The position numbers and the translations under genes are program-made. A stretch of 64,000 nucleotides of DNA, taken from contig NZ_FNSK01000001.1 in NCBI RefSeq assembly GCF_900105075.1, positions 124,001-188,000 of the forward strand, read 5' to 3'. This DNA comes from Rhodobacter sp. 24-YEA-8 (GTDB lineage: Bacteria; Pseudomonadota; Alphaproteobacteria; Rhodobacterales; Rhodobacteraceae). Shown here in pieces: positions 9,089 through 18,455 of this stretch. How positions within the stretch are numbered: the first letter of the stretch is position 1; each line of letters opens with the position of its first letter. The notes below the pieces were generated by a model. It was not told the origin of the DNA and made no database searches. It saw nothing but the letters and a program-made list of their open reading frames with translations.

Positions 9089-9185
9089 GATACCTGATAC
9101 GAAAGGGCAGAACCGCCGCAGGATCCGCTGGCATAAGACCCTCTGCAAGGGGGGATTTCTGCCGCGCGGGCTGGCGCAGAACAGA

Positions 9186-9212
9186 AAAAGGCCGGGTGGA
9201 GCCCGGCCTTTT
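9186..9212 (-). terminator. Rho-independent terminator of the esterase-like gene
   Basis: An 11-bp perfect stem (9186-9196 with 9202-9212, arms built on AAAAGGCCGGG) with a 5-nt loop; on the minus strand it is followed by a T-rich run. It sits 22 bp after the stop codon of the phytase-like gene. Confidence 0.85.
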
Positions 9213-9233
9213 ATCAGTGAAAGAAGCGGCTGA

Positions 9234-11396
9234 TCAGAGCTTGCCGGCGTTCCAGAACAGGGTCTCGCCCGAACTGTCGTCGACGCCGTCATTATCGGTG
9301 ACGATCCAGGCATTGCCCTCGTGATCGAATGCCAGACCCTCGACCTTGTCGACCACATAGCCATTGGTCAGCGATTTCAGCTCGGGGATCAGGTCGCGAA
9401 CCTCTTCCTTGGCGATGACGGGCAGGGTCTCGCCCAGTTTCACCGGCTTCAGATCGGCCAGTTTCACGCGGAAGATCTTTTTCACCACCGCCGCATCGCC
9501 GATCAGATTGTCGCGTTCGATGACATAGGCATGATCGCCATGGACGGTCAGTTCCGACAGCCCCATCCAGCCCTCGCCCTTCGGCTCCAGCGGATATGCG
9601 ACGGCGCTCCACTCTTTTGCGTCAAGGTCATAGGCCAGCAGCTTTACCTGACCCTTCGGATCATCGCCCCATTCGCGCTGCATCGCGACCCAGAGCACAT
9701 TGCCGACTTTCGCGATCCCTTCGGCGCCGAAGCGGGTCTGATGCGCCAGCAATTCAACCGGCAGCGAGATCTCTTCCCTGATCTCGCCTTTCGCATTCAC
9801 GCGCAGGATCGCATGAGGCACCAGTTTCTCGGCATTGCCCTCATTCGTCAGCCAGAACCCGCCTTCGCCATCCGAGGTCAGCCCTTCGATATCGAGCTTC
9901 TGCGCCGGCTGGCCGCCGCGCGTCACCACGGTCTGGGCGATGATCTTCGCGGGCTTTGAGGTGATGTCGATTTCGTAAATCGAGGGCATCGCGCTGTAGA
10001 CACTGTCGGAGGCGGCAAAGAGACGGCCTTCGACGCCCTCAACCGAGGCCAGCGCACCAAGCGCACCCCAGCCGATCAGCGTCTCCGCCCCGGCAGAGGT
10101 CAGCATCGGATAGGCGGGCGCGGCATCGCTCAGCTCATAGATCATCACATGCGCCCGCGCGGCACCGTCTTCGCCCAGATCGGCCTCATTCGCGGTGACC
10201 AGCAGGTTGCGCGAAGGGATCGCCATGACGCCTTCGGGCGAGATGCCCGAGGGCAAAAGCTGGGTCAGTTTCGGGGCTGCAAGATCGGTTACATCATAGA
10301 CCGCCGCGACCGACCCGCGTTCGGACAGCACGAAAAGATAGGGCGTGTCGCCGAAGCGGGCAAACTCCATGCCCTCCGGCTCGATCCCTTTGGCTTTCGA
10401 ACGTTTCTCGGGGTAATGGCCGATCCCGATGATCGCATGTTCAAGGCTGTTGCCGGAATCCCAGACGATCGTGCCGTCCTTTTTCCAGATCGTGAATCCG
10501 CGCGAGCCGCCCTTCCAGTCGCCTTCGTTGGCGGTGGCGAAATGGTCATTGTCGATCCATTGCACGCCATCGGGTTCGCGCGGGATCGGGTCGGTTGTGG
10601 TGGTGAAATCCAGCTTGCCGTCGGTTTTTGTATCGACATTCTCCAGCACGACCTCGCCGGCAGAGAAATGCGAAGCGATCTGGCCGTCCGCGCCGATCAC
10701 CACGATATGGTTGTTTTCCTGCAGCGTGACGACGATCTCACCGGCTGCATTGATATCGACGAATTCCGGTTCCGGATCTTCGCCGCCAACGTTCGCCAGG
10801 CCGGTCATGTCGATCTTTTGCAGATTCGCGCAATCGGGGGCGCCATCTTTCAGCGGCAGCTTCACCACATAGCCCGCCGGCATCTGCGGCAGCCCGCCAT
10901 CGCCCAGGTCTTCGTCGCGCTCATTTTCGATCGCGACGGCGATAAAGCTTTCATCAGGGGCCACGGCGACCGAATCCGGCTGGCCGCCCAGATCGCAGGA
11001 CCCGGTCTCGGTTGCCGTCGCAATATCGATGATCGCAAGACGGCCCGAAGGATTGGCATAGCTTTCCGAGGTATTGACGCCCACCACGGCCTTGTCGCCG
11101 ATGATATAGGCTGTGGTCGGCTCGCCATGCAGGTCGATATTGCCAAGCGGTTTCGGGGCTTTGGCATCGGTGATGTCGATCAGGCCAACGCCGCCCAGCG
11201 GGCTGTCGGTATAGATCAGCGTGTTGCCGTCTTTCGAGACCGAGATGATCTCGGCCGAGGATTCGCGCGATTTGTCCTCGCCATCGGCCATATTGGCGAT
11301 CACCGGGAAAGACGCGATGCGGTTGAAGCTCTGGGAGAGCGCCGGGCTGGCCAGCAGGGCGAAAACAGAAACTGCGGAAAGAAGGCGGGGGGACAT
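9234..11396 (-). CDS. Esterase-like activity of phytase family protein, exported beta-propeller
   Basis: A 720-residue exported protein. A signal peptide is evident (MSPRLLSAVSVFALLASPALS, cleavage near residue 21). Repeated blades such as GRLAIIDIATATETGSC, PDSVAVAPDESFIAVAIEN and EPEGMEFARFGDTPYLFVLSE form the N-terminal choice-of-anchor/propeller half, and the C-terminal third (LDIEGLTSDGEGGFWLTNEGN, RFGAEGIAKVGNVLWVAMQR, VEGLAFDHEGNAWIVTDND) is the phytase-like esterase domain. It probably acts in the periplasm on phosphate esters or related compounds; the activity is not demonstrated. It is monocistronic with its own terminator. Confidence 0.85.
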   Translation of the reverse strand: MSPRLLSAVSVFALLASPALSQSFNRIASFPVIANMADGEDKSRESSAEIISVSKDGNTLIYTDSPLGGVGLIDITDAKAPKPLGNIDLHGEPTTAYIIGDKAVVGVNTSESYANPSGRLAIIDIATATETGSCDLGGQPDSVAVAPDESFIAVAIENERDEDLGDGGLPQMPAGYVVKLPLKDGAPDCANLQKIDMTGLANVGGEDPEPEFVDINAAGEIVVTLQENNHIVVIGADGQIASHFSAGEVVLENVDTKTDGKLDFTTTTDPIPREPDGVQWIDNDHFATANEGDWKGGSRGFTIWKKDGTIVWDSGNSLEHAIIGIGHYPEKRSKAKGIEPEGMEFARFGDTPYLFVLSERGSVAAVYDVTDLAAPKLTQLLPSGISPEGVMAIPSRNLLVTANEADLGEDGAARAHVMIYELSDAAPAYPMLTSAGAETLIGWGALGALASVEGVEGRLFAASDSVYSAMPSIYEIDITSKPAKIIAQTVVTRGGQPAQKLDIEGLTSDGEGGFWLTNEGNAEKLVPHAILRVNAKGEIREEISLPVELLAHQTRFGAEGIAKVGNVLWVAMQREWGDDPKGQVKLLAYDLDAKEWSAVAYPLEPKGEGWMGLSELTVHGDHAYVIERDNLIGDAAVVKKIFRVKLADLKPVKLGETLPVIAKEEVRDLIPELKSLTNGYVVDKVEGLAFDHEGNAWIVTDNDGVDDSSGETLFWNAGKL

Positions 11397-11474
11397 GGCA
11401 GCACCTCAGGTCGTTGCGCCCTGTTCCCTAACCGTCGATTGCAACAGCGGGGTGAAGGTGGTTGTCGCCTTTCC

Positions 11475-12518
11475 TCAGAGCCATTTCTTCCAGCGGAAGA
11501 ACAGCCAGGGCGCCACGGCCGAGACCACCATCATCACCAACGCCGCAGGATAGCCCCATTTCACCGCAAGTTCCGGCATATGTTCGAAATTCATGCCGTA
11601 GATGCTGGCGATCAGCGTCGGCGGCAGGAAGACGAACGCCACAACCGAGAAGACCTTGATGATGTCGGACTGGCGGATATTGATCACGCCCAGCGTCGCA
11701 TCCAGCTGAAACCGCACTTTCTCTGCCTGAACCGCCGCCACTTCACGCAAGGACCGCACGTCATGGATCAGGCTTTTCAGCTGGTCGCGGTCGATGCCCT
11801 TAAGCGCCTCTTTCGCGGCCACAGCGCCGGGCACCGAAAGATAGCCCAGCACCCGCTGGATCGTCGAAAGGCTTTCATTGATCTTGCCGTTGCGGTCTTC
11901 GGCGGCGCCAATCCGGGTCACCACGCCCGACAGCGCATCGCTGGCTGCGTTGCGGCTGTCAAAGATCGTCTTTGACAGATCATCCAGCTGGCGGGCCTCG
12001 TTTTCCAGGATATCGGCAAGCCGGTCGACCATCGCCTCCATCAGCCCGAGCAGGGTCGCGATCCCGGTCGAACAGGGGGTGTCATGGCGCGCCGCCCAAT
12101 CGGCGAAAAACGCGAAAGAACCGGGGCGGTGATAATGCACCGTCACCAGACGGGCGGGCTGCACCATGAAGGTCACCGGCCCGATCATGAGCTGCTTCAT
12201 ATCGGGCGAGGCGAGCACCTGGGCGGTCAGATACAGCACGCCATCCTCGACATAGATCCGCGACGATGGCTCGATTTCCTGCATATCCTCGCGGGTCGGG
12301 ATGCCAAAGCCGAGCGCGTTCTCGATCAGGTCTTCCTCGGCATGGGTCGGCGCCTCGATGTCGATCCAGACCATATCGCGCAGGGCTGCAGTGGCGGCAG
12401 AGCTGTCCCCCGCCAGAACCGGCGTCTCGGGGCTGAGCCGGCCAAAGGTCGAAGGAATAAAGTTTTCCGGCGGGACGGAAGCCAGCCGCATGCCCTGGCT
12501 CTGGTAGCCTCTGATCAT
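11475..12518 (-). CDS. corA: CorA-family magnesium/divalent-cation channel
   Basis: A 347-residue CorA-type channel. After a long cytoplasmic domain (residues 1 to ~280), two C-terminal membrane segments follow; the pore signature GMN is present in IYGMNFEHMPEL near residue 308, and the protein ends in the positively charged FRWKKWL typical of CorA. It moves Mg2+ (and sometimes Co2+/Ni2+) down the membrane potential. The ORF starts at MIRGYQSQGMRL; a second ATG lies nine codons in. It is 139 bp downstream of the fadJ terminator and so probably has its own promoter. Confidence 0.92.
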   Translation of the reverse strand: MIRGYQSQGMRLASVPPENFIPSTFGRLSPETPVLAGDSSAATAALRDMVWIDIEAPTHAEEDLIENALGFGIPTREDMQEIEPSSRIYVEDGVLYLTAQVLASPDMKQLMIGPVTFMVQPARLVTVHYHRPGSFAFFADWAARHDTPCSTGIATLLGLMEAMVDRLADILENEARQLDDLSKTIFDSRNAASDALSGVVTRIGAAEDRNGKINESLSTIQRVLGYLSVPGAVAAKEALKGIDRDQLKSLIHDVRSLREVAAVQAEKVRFQLDATLGVINIRQSDIIKVFSVVAFVFLPPTLIASIYGMNFEHMPELAVKWGYPAALVMMVVSAVAPWLFFRWKKWL

Positions 12519-12593
12519 ATCCGGACGTCCCTGTTTACTGCCAGCGCCCTGCGCCGGGATCAGCGGCGAGACTAGCGCCGCATCGTGGCAGAG

Positions 12594-12622
12594 AAAAGCC
12601 CGGGCCCGCCTTGCGGGTCCGG
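12594..12622 (-). terminator. Rho-independent terminator of the beta-oxidation operon
   Basis: A 10-bp stem with one mismatch (12600-12609 with 12613-12622), 3-nt loop, and CTTTTC on the minus strand at the 3' side. It lies 36 bp after the fadJ stop codon. Confidence 0.7.
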
Positions 12623-12657
12623 ACTGTTGCTTCGGCTGTTTTGCGGGCCTGTGCGGG

Positions 12658-14844
12658 TCAGGCGGCCCTGGTTGCGCCCGGCTGGCCGTAAAAGGCCGTA
12701 CCCTTTTCTGCCATCTCGCGCAGCAGGGCCGGGGCCTCGAAGCGGCGTCCGAATTGCGCAGTCAGCTCGCGGCAGATCTGCACGGCACGCGCCGCCCCGA
12801 TAATGTCGAGCCAGCCGAATGGCCCGCCTGACCAGGGGGCAAACCCCCAGCCCAGGATCGCGCCGACATCGCCTTCGCGGATATCGGTCAGCACGCCTTC
12901 TTCCAGCGCCCGGACAGCCTCCAGCACCTGGGCCATCAACAGCCGGTGCTGCACATCGGCAAGCGAAAGCTGCACCTTGTCGGCGGGGTATTTCCTGGCC
13001 AGCCCTTCCCAGAGCCCCAGGCGTTCGCCTTTTTCGCTGTAATCGTAAAATCCGGCATTGGTCTTGCGGCCCAGCCGCCCCTGATCGGCCAGCCAGAAGA
13101 TCACCCTGTCGACTGCCTCATCGGGGTAATCGGCGCCCATCGCGGCTTTGGTTGCTTTGGCGATCTTCACCCCAAGCTCGATCGAGGTCTCATCGACAAG
13201 CTGCAACGGCCCGAGCGGCATCCCCAGAAGTTTCGCGGCATTTTCGACCAGCGCCGGTTCGATGCCCTCGGCGACCATGCGGATGCCTTCGTTGATGTAA
13301 GGAATGATGCAGCGATTGGCGTAGAAGAAGCGCGCATCATTGACCACAATCGGCGTCTTGCGGAACTGGCGCACGAAATCGAGCGCTTTCGCCACCGCGC
13401 GGTCACCGGTTTTCTTGCCGCGAATGATCTCGACCAGCATCATCTTGTCGACAGGCGAGAAGAAATGAATGCCGATATAGTTTTCGGGCCGCGCGCTGGC
13501 GGCGGCCAGCCCGGTGATCGGCAGGGTCGAGGTATTGGTGGCGAGTATCACATCCGCACCCGCCGCCTCCTCGGCCAGTTTCGTGACACCGGCCTTGACT
13601 TTGGCGTCCTCGAATACCGCCTCGACGATCAGATCAACGCCGCGCAGCGCTGCGTAATCGGTGGTGGTGGTGATGCGCGACAGTACCTCGTCTTTTTGCG
13701 CGGGGCTGACCCTGCCGCGTTTGATCCCCTTGTCGAGCAGGCTCTCCGAATGCGCGCGGCCCCGATCTGCGGCCTCTTGCGTCGCGTCGATCAGCACAAC
13801 CTCGATCCCTGCATTTGCGGCGACATAGGCGATGCCCGCGCCCATCATGCCCGCGCCCAGCACGCCCAGCCGTTTTACCGTCTGATCGGCGACTTTGGGC
13901 CGGTTCGCGCCCTTCTCAAGCGCCTCTTTATTGATGAACAAAGACCGGATCATCGCCGAGGAGGACGGGTTCATCAGCACAGAGGTAAACTGCCGCGCCT
14001 CGATCTTCAGGGCCTGGTCAAAGGGCACCAGCGATCCTTCATAGACCGCCGATAACAGCGCCTTCGCCGCCGGAAACACGCCTTGCGTCTTGCCATTCAC
14101 CATGGCCGAGGCGCCGACAAAGGTCATGAACCCTGCCGGATGATAGGGCGCGCCGCCGGGGAATTTATACCCTTTGTCATCCCAGGGCTTCACCAGATCT
14201 GCGTCTTTCGCGGCCAGAACCCAGGCCTTTGCGGCCCCGATCAGATCATCCGCCGGCACGACCTCATCAATCAGCCCTGCCGCTTTCGCGCCTTTCGGAT
14301 CCGAGAGCCTGCCTTCCAGCAGGATGGGTGCAGCCATCATCGCGCCAAGCTTCCGCGACACCCGCGTGGTGCCGCCGCCGCCGGGGAAAATGCCGACCTT
14401 GATCTCGGGCAGACCGATTTTCGCCTTCGGGTTATCAGCGGCAAAGATGCGATGGGTGGCCAGCGGCAGCTCCAGCCCGATGCCGAGCGCGGTGCCGGGC
14501 AGCGCCGCCACGATGGGTTTGGCCCCCTTCTTCGTCTTGAAATCCATGCCCGCGAGTTCGATCCTGCGCAGCACAGTATGCATCTGCATCACGCCGTCAA
14601 AGATCGCCCGGGCCCCCCCCGCCCGCATCCCCGCCAGCACATTCAGATCCATGCCGCCGGCGAAATCCTTCTTGCCCGAGGTGATCACCACCCCCTTCAC
14701 GGCCGCGTCGGTCAGCGCCCGGTCGATCAGCGCATCAAGTTCGGCAAAGCCTGCCATCGACATGACATTCATCGATTTGCCGGGGGTATCCCAGGTGATG
14801 GTCGCCACGCCGTCCGCGTCGAGATCCCAGATGAAATCAGCCAT
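12658..14844 (-). CDS. fadJ: Fatty acid oxidation complex: enoyl-CoA hydratase/3-hydroxyacyl-CoA dehydrogenase
   Basis: A 728-residue bifunctional beta-oxidation enzyme. The crotonase domain is N-terminal: KKDFAGGMDLNVL (oxyanion hole), ALGIGLELPLATH and IGLPEIKVGIFPGGGGTTR carry the two catalytic glutamates. The 3-hydroxyacyl-CoA dehydrogenase part begins at RLGVLGAGMMGAGIAYVAA (NAD Rossmann motif, about residue 325) and includes YIGIHFFSPVDKMMLVEII with the catalytic histidine. The start at 14844 is chosen over the 20-codon longer frame because GGAGAGGAAA precedes it and homologues begin with this strand; it overlaps the cupin gene by 8 nt. With the thiolase it completes the last three beta-oxidation steps. 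FadJ or FadB naming is a judgement. Confidence 0.92.
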   Translation of the reverse strand: MADFIWDLDADGVATITWDTPGKSMNVMSMAGFAELDALIDRALTDAAVKGVVITSGKKDFAGGMDLNVLAGMRAGGARAIFDGVMQMHTVLRRIELAGMDFKTKKGAKPIVAALPGTALGIGLELPLATHRIFAADNPKAKIGLPEIKVGIFPGGGGTTRVSRKLGAMMAAPILLEGRLSDPKGAKAAGLIDEVVPADDLIGAAKAWVLAAKDADLVKPWDDKGYKFPGGAPYHPAGFMTFVGASAMVNGKTQGVFPAAKALLSAVYEGSLVPFDQALKIEARQFTSVLMNPSSSAMIRSLFINKEALEKGANRPKVADQTVKRLGVLGAGMMGAGIAYVAANAGIEVVLIDATQEAADRGRAHSESLLDKGIKRGRVSPAQKDEVLSRITTTTDYAALRGVDLIVEAVFEDAKVKAGVTKLAEEAAGADVILATNTSTLPITGLAAASARPENYIGIHFFSPVDKMMLVEIIRGKKTGDRAVAKALDFVRQFRKTPIVVNDARFFYANRCIIPYINEGIRMVAEGIEPALVENAAKLLGMPLGPLQLVDETSIELGVKIAKATKAAMGADYPDEAVDRVIFWLADQGRLGRKTNAGFYDYSEKGERLGLWEGLARKYPADKVQLSLADVQHRLLMAQVLEAVRALEEGVLTDIREGDVGAILGWGFAPWSGGPFGWLDIIGAARAVQICRELTAQFGRRFEAPALLREMAEKGTAFYGQPGATRAA

Positions 14845-15319
14845 TTTCCTCTCCCTCGGGCTGCCAGGGGCGCCCGTCCTTATGGGTGTAAACACAGGCG
14901 CCATCGGTGACAGTCAGCACCATGTCGACATCTGAACAGGTCACCACCTCTTCGCGCGCCTTCGCGCCGATGACGACGAACACCACCGGCGTATCGCCCC
15001 GGTTGATGAAGTGATGCCCGTCCGGCGCGCCAGCGGGAAAACCGGCGCAATCGCCCACGCGCATGATCTCTTCACCGTCATCGGTGATCATCACGCATTC
15101 GCCCGCCACCATCATGACGAACTCATCTTCCGTCCGGTGCCAGTGGCGTAAGCTCGACAGCGCCCCGGGTTTCAGCGTCACCAGATTGACGCCGAATTGC
15201 GTCAGCCCGGCGGCCTGCCCGAGCCGCAGGCTGGAGCGTCCCTCCATCATTTCAGCATAGGGCGGTGGGTAGAGGGAGCCGGTCCTGATCGGAACCTTTG
15301 TCAGATCGAGCTTTTTCAT
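14837..15319 (-). CDS. Cupin-domain protein
   Basis: A 160-residue single cupin. The metal-binding cupin motif 1 is readable as SSLRHWHRTEDEFVMMVAGE (His, His, Glu) and motif 2 as GDCAGFPAGAPDGHHFIN (His). The start ATG 15319 overlaps the thiolase stop by ATGA; an upstream in-frame extension is rejected because it lies inside the thiolase gene. Lying between thiolase and FadJ with overlaps on both sides, it must be co-translated with them. Its role is unknown; metal-dependent isomerase or a sensor are possible. Confidence 0.85.
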   Translation of the reverse strand: MKKLDLTKVPIRTGSLYPPPYAEMMEGRSSLRLGQAAGLTQFGVNLVTLKPGALSSLRHWHRTEDEFVMMVAGECVMITDDGEEIMRVGDCAGFPAGAPDGHHFINRGDTPVVFVVIGAKAREEVVTCSDVDMVLTVTDGACVYTHKDGRPWQPEGEENG

Positions 15320-16530
15320 CAGACCCTCTCGATGATGGTGGCGGCGCCCATGCCGGATGCGATGCACAAAGTGGCAAGGCCGAGGGTCAGGTCGCGCCGC
15401 TCCATTTCATCCAGCAGGGTGCCGATGATGATCGCGCCCGAAGCGCCCAGCGGGTGCCCCATCGCGATTGCACCGCCATTAACGTTCACGCGATCGGGCG
15501 AGACGTTAAACGCCTGCATGAACCGCAAAACCACCGCGGCAAAGGCCTCATTGACCTCGAACAGGTCGATATCGCCGATTTTCAGGCCGGATTCTCTCAG
15601 GATTTTTTCCGTCACCGGCACAGGGCCGGTCAGCATGATCGTCGGGTCGGTGCCGATCTTCGCCGTCGCCCGGATCCGCGCGCGCGGCTTCAGCCCCTGT
15701 GCCCGGCCGAATTCGGCATTGCCGATCAGCACCGCCGCCGCGCCATCGACAATCCCCGATGAATTTCCGGCATGGTGGATATGGGTCACCCGCTCCAGTT
15801 CAGGGTATTTCATCAGGGCGACCCTGTCGAAGCCGGGCATCACCTCGCCGATGTCTCTGAAACTGGCTTTCAGCGCGCCCAGGGCCTCGGCGGTGGTGCC
15901 GGGGCGCATATATTCGTCATGATCGAGGATGGTGAGGCCGTTGATGTCACGGACCGGCACGATGGATTTCGCGAAACGCTGATCCGCCCAGGCCGCCGCC
16001 GCCCGGGCCTGGCTTTCTGCCGCCAGCTGGTCGGCCTGTTGCCGCGAAAAGCCGAATTTCGTCGCGATGATATCCGCCGAAATCCCCTGCGGCACGAAAT
16101 GGGTTTTGAATGTCAGCGCCGGGTCCACCGCAATCGCGGCCCCGTCCGAGCCCATGGCGACCCGGCTCATCATTTCGACCCCGCCGGCGATATAGGCCTG
16201 TCCCGCACCTGCCTTCACCTGGTTGGCGGCAAGGTTCACCGCCTCCATGCCGCTGGCACAGAACCGGTTGATCGAGAGGCCGGGGATGGCCTCGTCCAGA
16301 TCCGAGAGCAGCACCGCAGAGCGCGCCAGGCAGCCGCCCTGTTCCCCCACTTGCGTGACATTGCCCCAGATCACATCCTCGACCGCATGGCCTTGCAGCC
16401 CGTTACGGCTCTGCACCGCGTTCAGCATCTGCGCCGAAAGCGCGACCGAGGTGACCTCATGCAGCGCGCCATCCGGGCGCCCGCGCCCGCGCGGGCTGCG
16501 CAAGGCGTCATAGATATAAGCGTCAGTCAT
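15319..16530 (-). CDS. Acetyl-CoA C-acyltransferase (thiolase, FadA type)
   Basis: A 403-residue thiolase that cleaves 3-ketoacyl-CoA to acetyl-CoA and a shortened acyl-CoA. All signature residues are visible: nucleophile cysteine in SINRFCASGMEAVNLAANQV near residue 91, the histidine in VNVNGGAIAMGHPLGASG near residue 355, and the second cysteine in LATLCIASGMGAATI near the C-terminus. It is the first gene of a three-gene operon with a cupin and FadJ. Direction (degradation rather than synthesis) is inferred from the FadJ partner. Confidence 0.92.
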   Translation of the reverse strand: MTDAYIYDALRSPRGRGRPDGALHEVTSVALSAQMLNAVQSRNGLQGHAVEDVIWGNVTQVGEQGGCLARSAVLLSDLDEAIPGLSINRFCASGMEAVNLAANQVKAGAGQAYIAGGVEMMSRVAMGSDGAAIAVDPALTFKTHFVPQGISADIIATKFGFSRQQADQLAAESQARAAAAWADQRFAKSIVPVRDINGLTILDHDEYMRPGTTAEALGALKASFRDIGEVMPGFDRVALMKYPELERVTHIHHAGNSSGIVDGAAAVLIGNAEFGRAQGLKPRARIRATAKIGTDPTIMLTGPVPVTEKILRESGLKIGDIDLFEVNEAFAAVVLRFMQAFNVSPDRVNVNGGAIAMGHPLGASGAIIIGTLLDEMERRDLTLGLATLCIASGMGAATIIERV

Positions 16531-17358
16531 CGTCTTTCCTCCATCCGTCTCAGGCCGGACCTCTCACGGGCCGTCACAATCGCAGGGCGGGTCGCAGTCC
16601 GGTGTCGATTTCCGACCATGACAGCCACTTGCCCCGTCGGGGCCGGAAGGGGCAGGGATCGCTTTCGCAGCCATTCCGGCCTCGGTCTGATGTCGTTTTC
16701 CTGTTCATCTTCTTGTCTTTGGTGGATTTGCGCAATGATACCGCTGCGTCACGACAGTTCGTAAAACGCATGCGGAGGAGCGGCAGCGCGGACAAGAGTG
16801 CCCTGATTGCCGGCCCTCTGTGCGCGTATCTTCGGAGGCTTAAGGCCTGGGAAGAAGAGAAAGGGCCGGAGGTTGTGCCTTTCGGGACGAAGCAGAGGAA
16901 GGTGAAGCGGGGCGTGTAGCCCTGAAGAAGGTGCTGCTCTTCTTCGGTCTTCATCCTCCCTTCTTCCCCATATTTATACCCGTTACCCCCCGGTCCTATA
17001 TCTCCATGCACCAGGCCAGAGAGTGGCTTATTTAGGATAACATGCTGATACAGAAATATTTTAGTTGAGAGATGTGGGGAATATGCGCGATCAAACTGAT
17101 CTGTCCAGCTTACACCCTCTGCCTTACCTCTGTTATTTCTTTTCTCCCTTACATGAACCAGATTTTGCAGAGGGCAACCTGTGCTTGCAATGAAACGTCA
17201 GGGGCACCGGTTGGCACCGGTCGGCGCACCCTGGGATTTGCAAGACTCGTCTGATCGGATATGAATGGGGTGGGCAGCCGTCGCCGAATGAATACCTGGG
17301 GGCAGCAATACTGCAGGGCGGAATTTTGCCATATTACAGCGAAAGAGAATGGTTTTAT
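16531..17358. other. Long intergenic region without a recognisable gene
   Basis: Between the thiolase start and the promoter of the next unit. Both strands carry open frames (for example 16602-16919 plus strand, 105 codons), but none has a recognisable domain or a convincing ribosome site. The right half, from about 17020, is visibly richer in A+T than the surroundings. A short tandem GGCACCGGT repeat sits at 17203-17222. I see no RNA gene. Confidence 0.5.
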
Positions 17359-17394
17359 TTGACGTAACAGGGGGTTGATAGAGTTACGTATAAT
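17359..17394 (+). promoter_or_regulatory. Promoter/operator region of the hydrolase-GSCFA unit
   Basis: A perfect 7-bp inverted repeat, ACGTAAC (17362-17368) and GTTACGT (17383-17389), is separated by 14 bp and runs directly into a consensus TATAAT at 17389-17394. TTGACG lies at 17359-17364, but the 24-bp gap to the -10 is too long for an ordinary promoter, so either another -35 is used or an activator bound to the repeat is needed. The start codon is 54 bp downstream. Confidence 0.45.
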
Positions 17395-17447
17395 GAGATG
17401 ATTTCACTGCAGAACCGCTACAAGCTTTGCAAAAGGAAAGTGCCGAC

Positions 17448-18455
17448 ATGGTGCAGGTGACTGTTCCCCCTTCGGAAGTGGCATATGAAGTGGTTGATGT
17501 ATCGGATCTGGGGGCAATGCTCCTGGCGCGATCCCCGAAAGTTCTGGGAGCGACGATAGAAATCGCTGTCCCCGGCACAGGACCTCAGCGGTTGCCGGTA
17601 CGGGTTCTTGCGGCGCCGCGTGGGGATCTGACTGGCGTAGCGCTGGTGGTGGCGTTCCATGGCGGGGTCAACCGGGAAAAGATGAAGATTCCGGCATTTG
17701 ACGGTCGCTTCATCCTGTCGGCTCCGGATCGGCGCGAGACGATTTTATTGTCGATTGCCGACCCGTCACTTGCGATGGCGGATGATCTCGCGGCCTGTTT
17801 TTTTGCCGGAAATCACCTTGGTGACACGCCCGCGCAGATTACTGCCGTGATACGGTCGGTCGCAGAAAGCATCAAACCCGAGCGGATCATCTTTGTCGGA
17901 GGATCCGCCGGCGGCCATCCAGCGCTTTTGCAGGCGAGCCGCTTCGAGGACAGCATCGCAGTCCTGTGTAACCCTTTGACCAACATATCAATCTATTATC
18001 AACCTACCGTTCGTCGCTATTATGAGATCTGCTGGCCCGACCTTTCCATCGAGGAGATCGAAAGCCGGATCATGACCGATGCCTCAATTGTTCTTGGGCC
18101 CAGGATGGCCGGAAAAGTGCTTTGGTTGCAAAATGCGACCGATCATCACATCACCAATCAGACCCTGCCAGCGCTGGCGAGGCTGAACAATCCGCAAAAG
18201 CTCATGTTCCTCAGCACCTTTCTGCCCGGCCTTGTCGGTCACAGCTTTGATCCGGCCCTCTGGGCGCTTTGGGTCAGGGCGGCGGTAGAAGCTCCGGACG
18301 CCAGTCTGGTCGGGATCGCAGGCTATTTTACGACGATGCAGGAACGGATTGCCGCGCCCGCTGCGGGCAGGGGTGGCAAGACAAAGCCGGCTGATCCGCG
18401 CCAGATTAATATCGCAGACCGCATTGCCGCCTGGGTAAAGGAGATCAGGGCATGA
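17448..18455 (+). CDS. Alpha/beta-hydrolase-like protein upstream of GSCFA gene
   Basis: A 335-residue protein from ATG 17448, chosen because AAGGAAAG lies 7 nt upstream; a TTG seven codons earlier is the only alternative. It looks like a remote alpha/beta hydrolase: a HGGVN oxyanion-type turn near residue 72, a nucleophile elbow GGSAGGHPALLQ with serine near residue 153, and a histidine in GLVGHSFDP near the C-terminus. I do not recognise a named family. The stop overlaps the GSCFA start by ATGA, so the two are translationally coupled and probably act together, possibly on a surface glycan or acylated substrate. Confidence 0.75.
   Translation: MVQVTVPPSEVAYEVVDVSDLGAMLLARSPKVLGATIEIAVPGTGPQRLPVRVLAAPRGDLTGVALVVAFHGGVNREKMKIPAFDGRFILSAPDRRETILLSIADPSLAMADDLAACFFAGNHLGDTPAQITAVIRSVAESIKPERIIFVGGSAGGHPALLQASRFEDSIAVLCNPLTNISIYYQPTVRRYYEICWPDLSIEEIESRIMTDASIVLGPRMAGKVLWLQNATDHHITNQTLPALARLNNPQKLMFLSTFLPGLVGHSFDPALWALWVRAAVEAPDASLVGIAGYFTTMQERIAAPAAGRGGKTKPADPRQINIADRIAAWVKEIRA

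Noticed and set aside
10149..11975. Long plus-strand open frame (608 codons)
   Set aside because: It lies antisense to the phytase-like and CorA genes, has no family-like sequence and follows from high G+C coding bias.
17072..17254. Plus-strand 60-codon frame MWGICAIKLICPAY
   Set aside because: No ribosome site, no domain, and it lies in the A+T-rich spacer.
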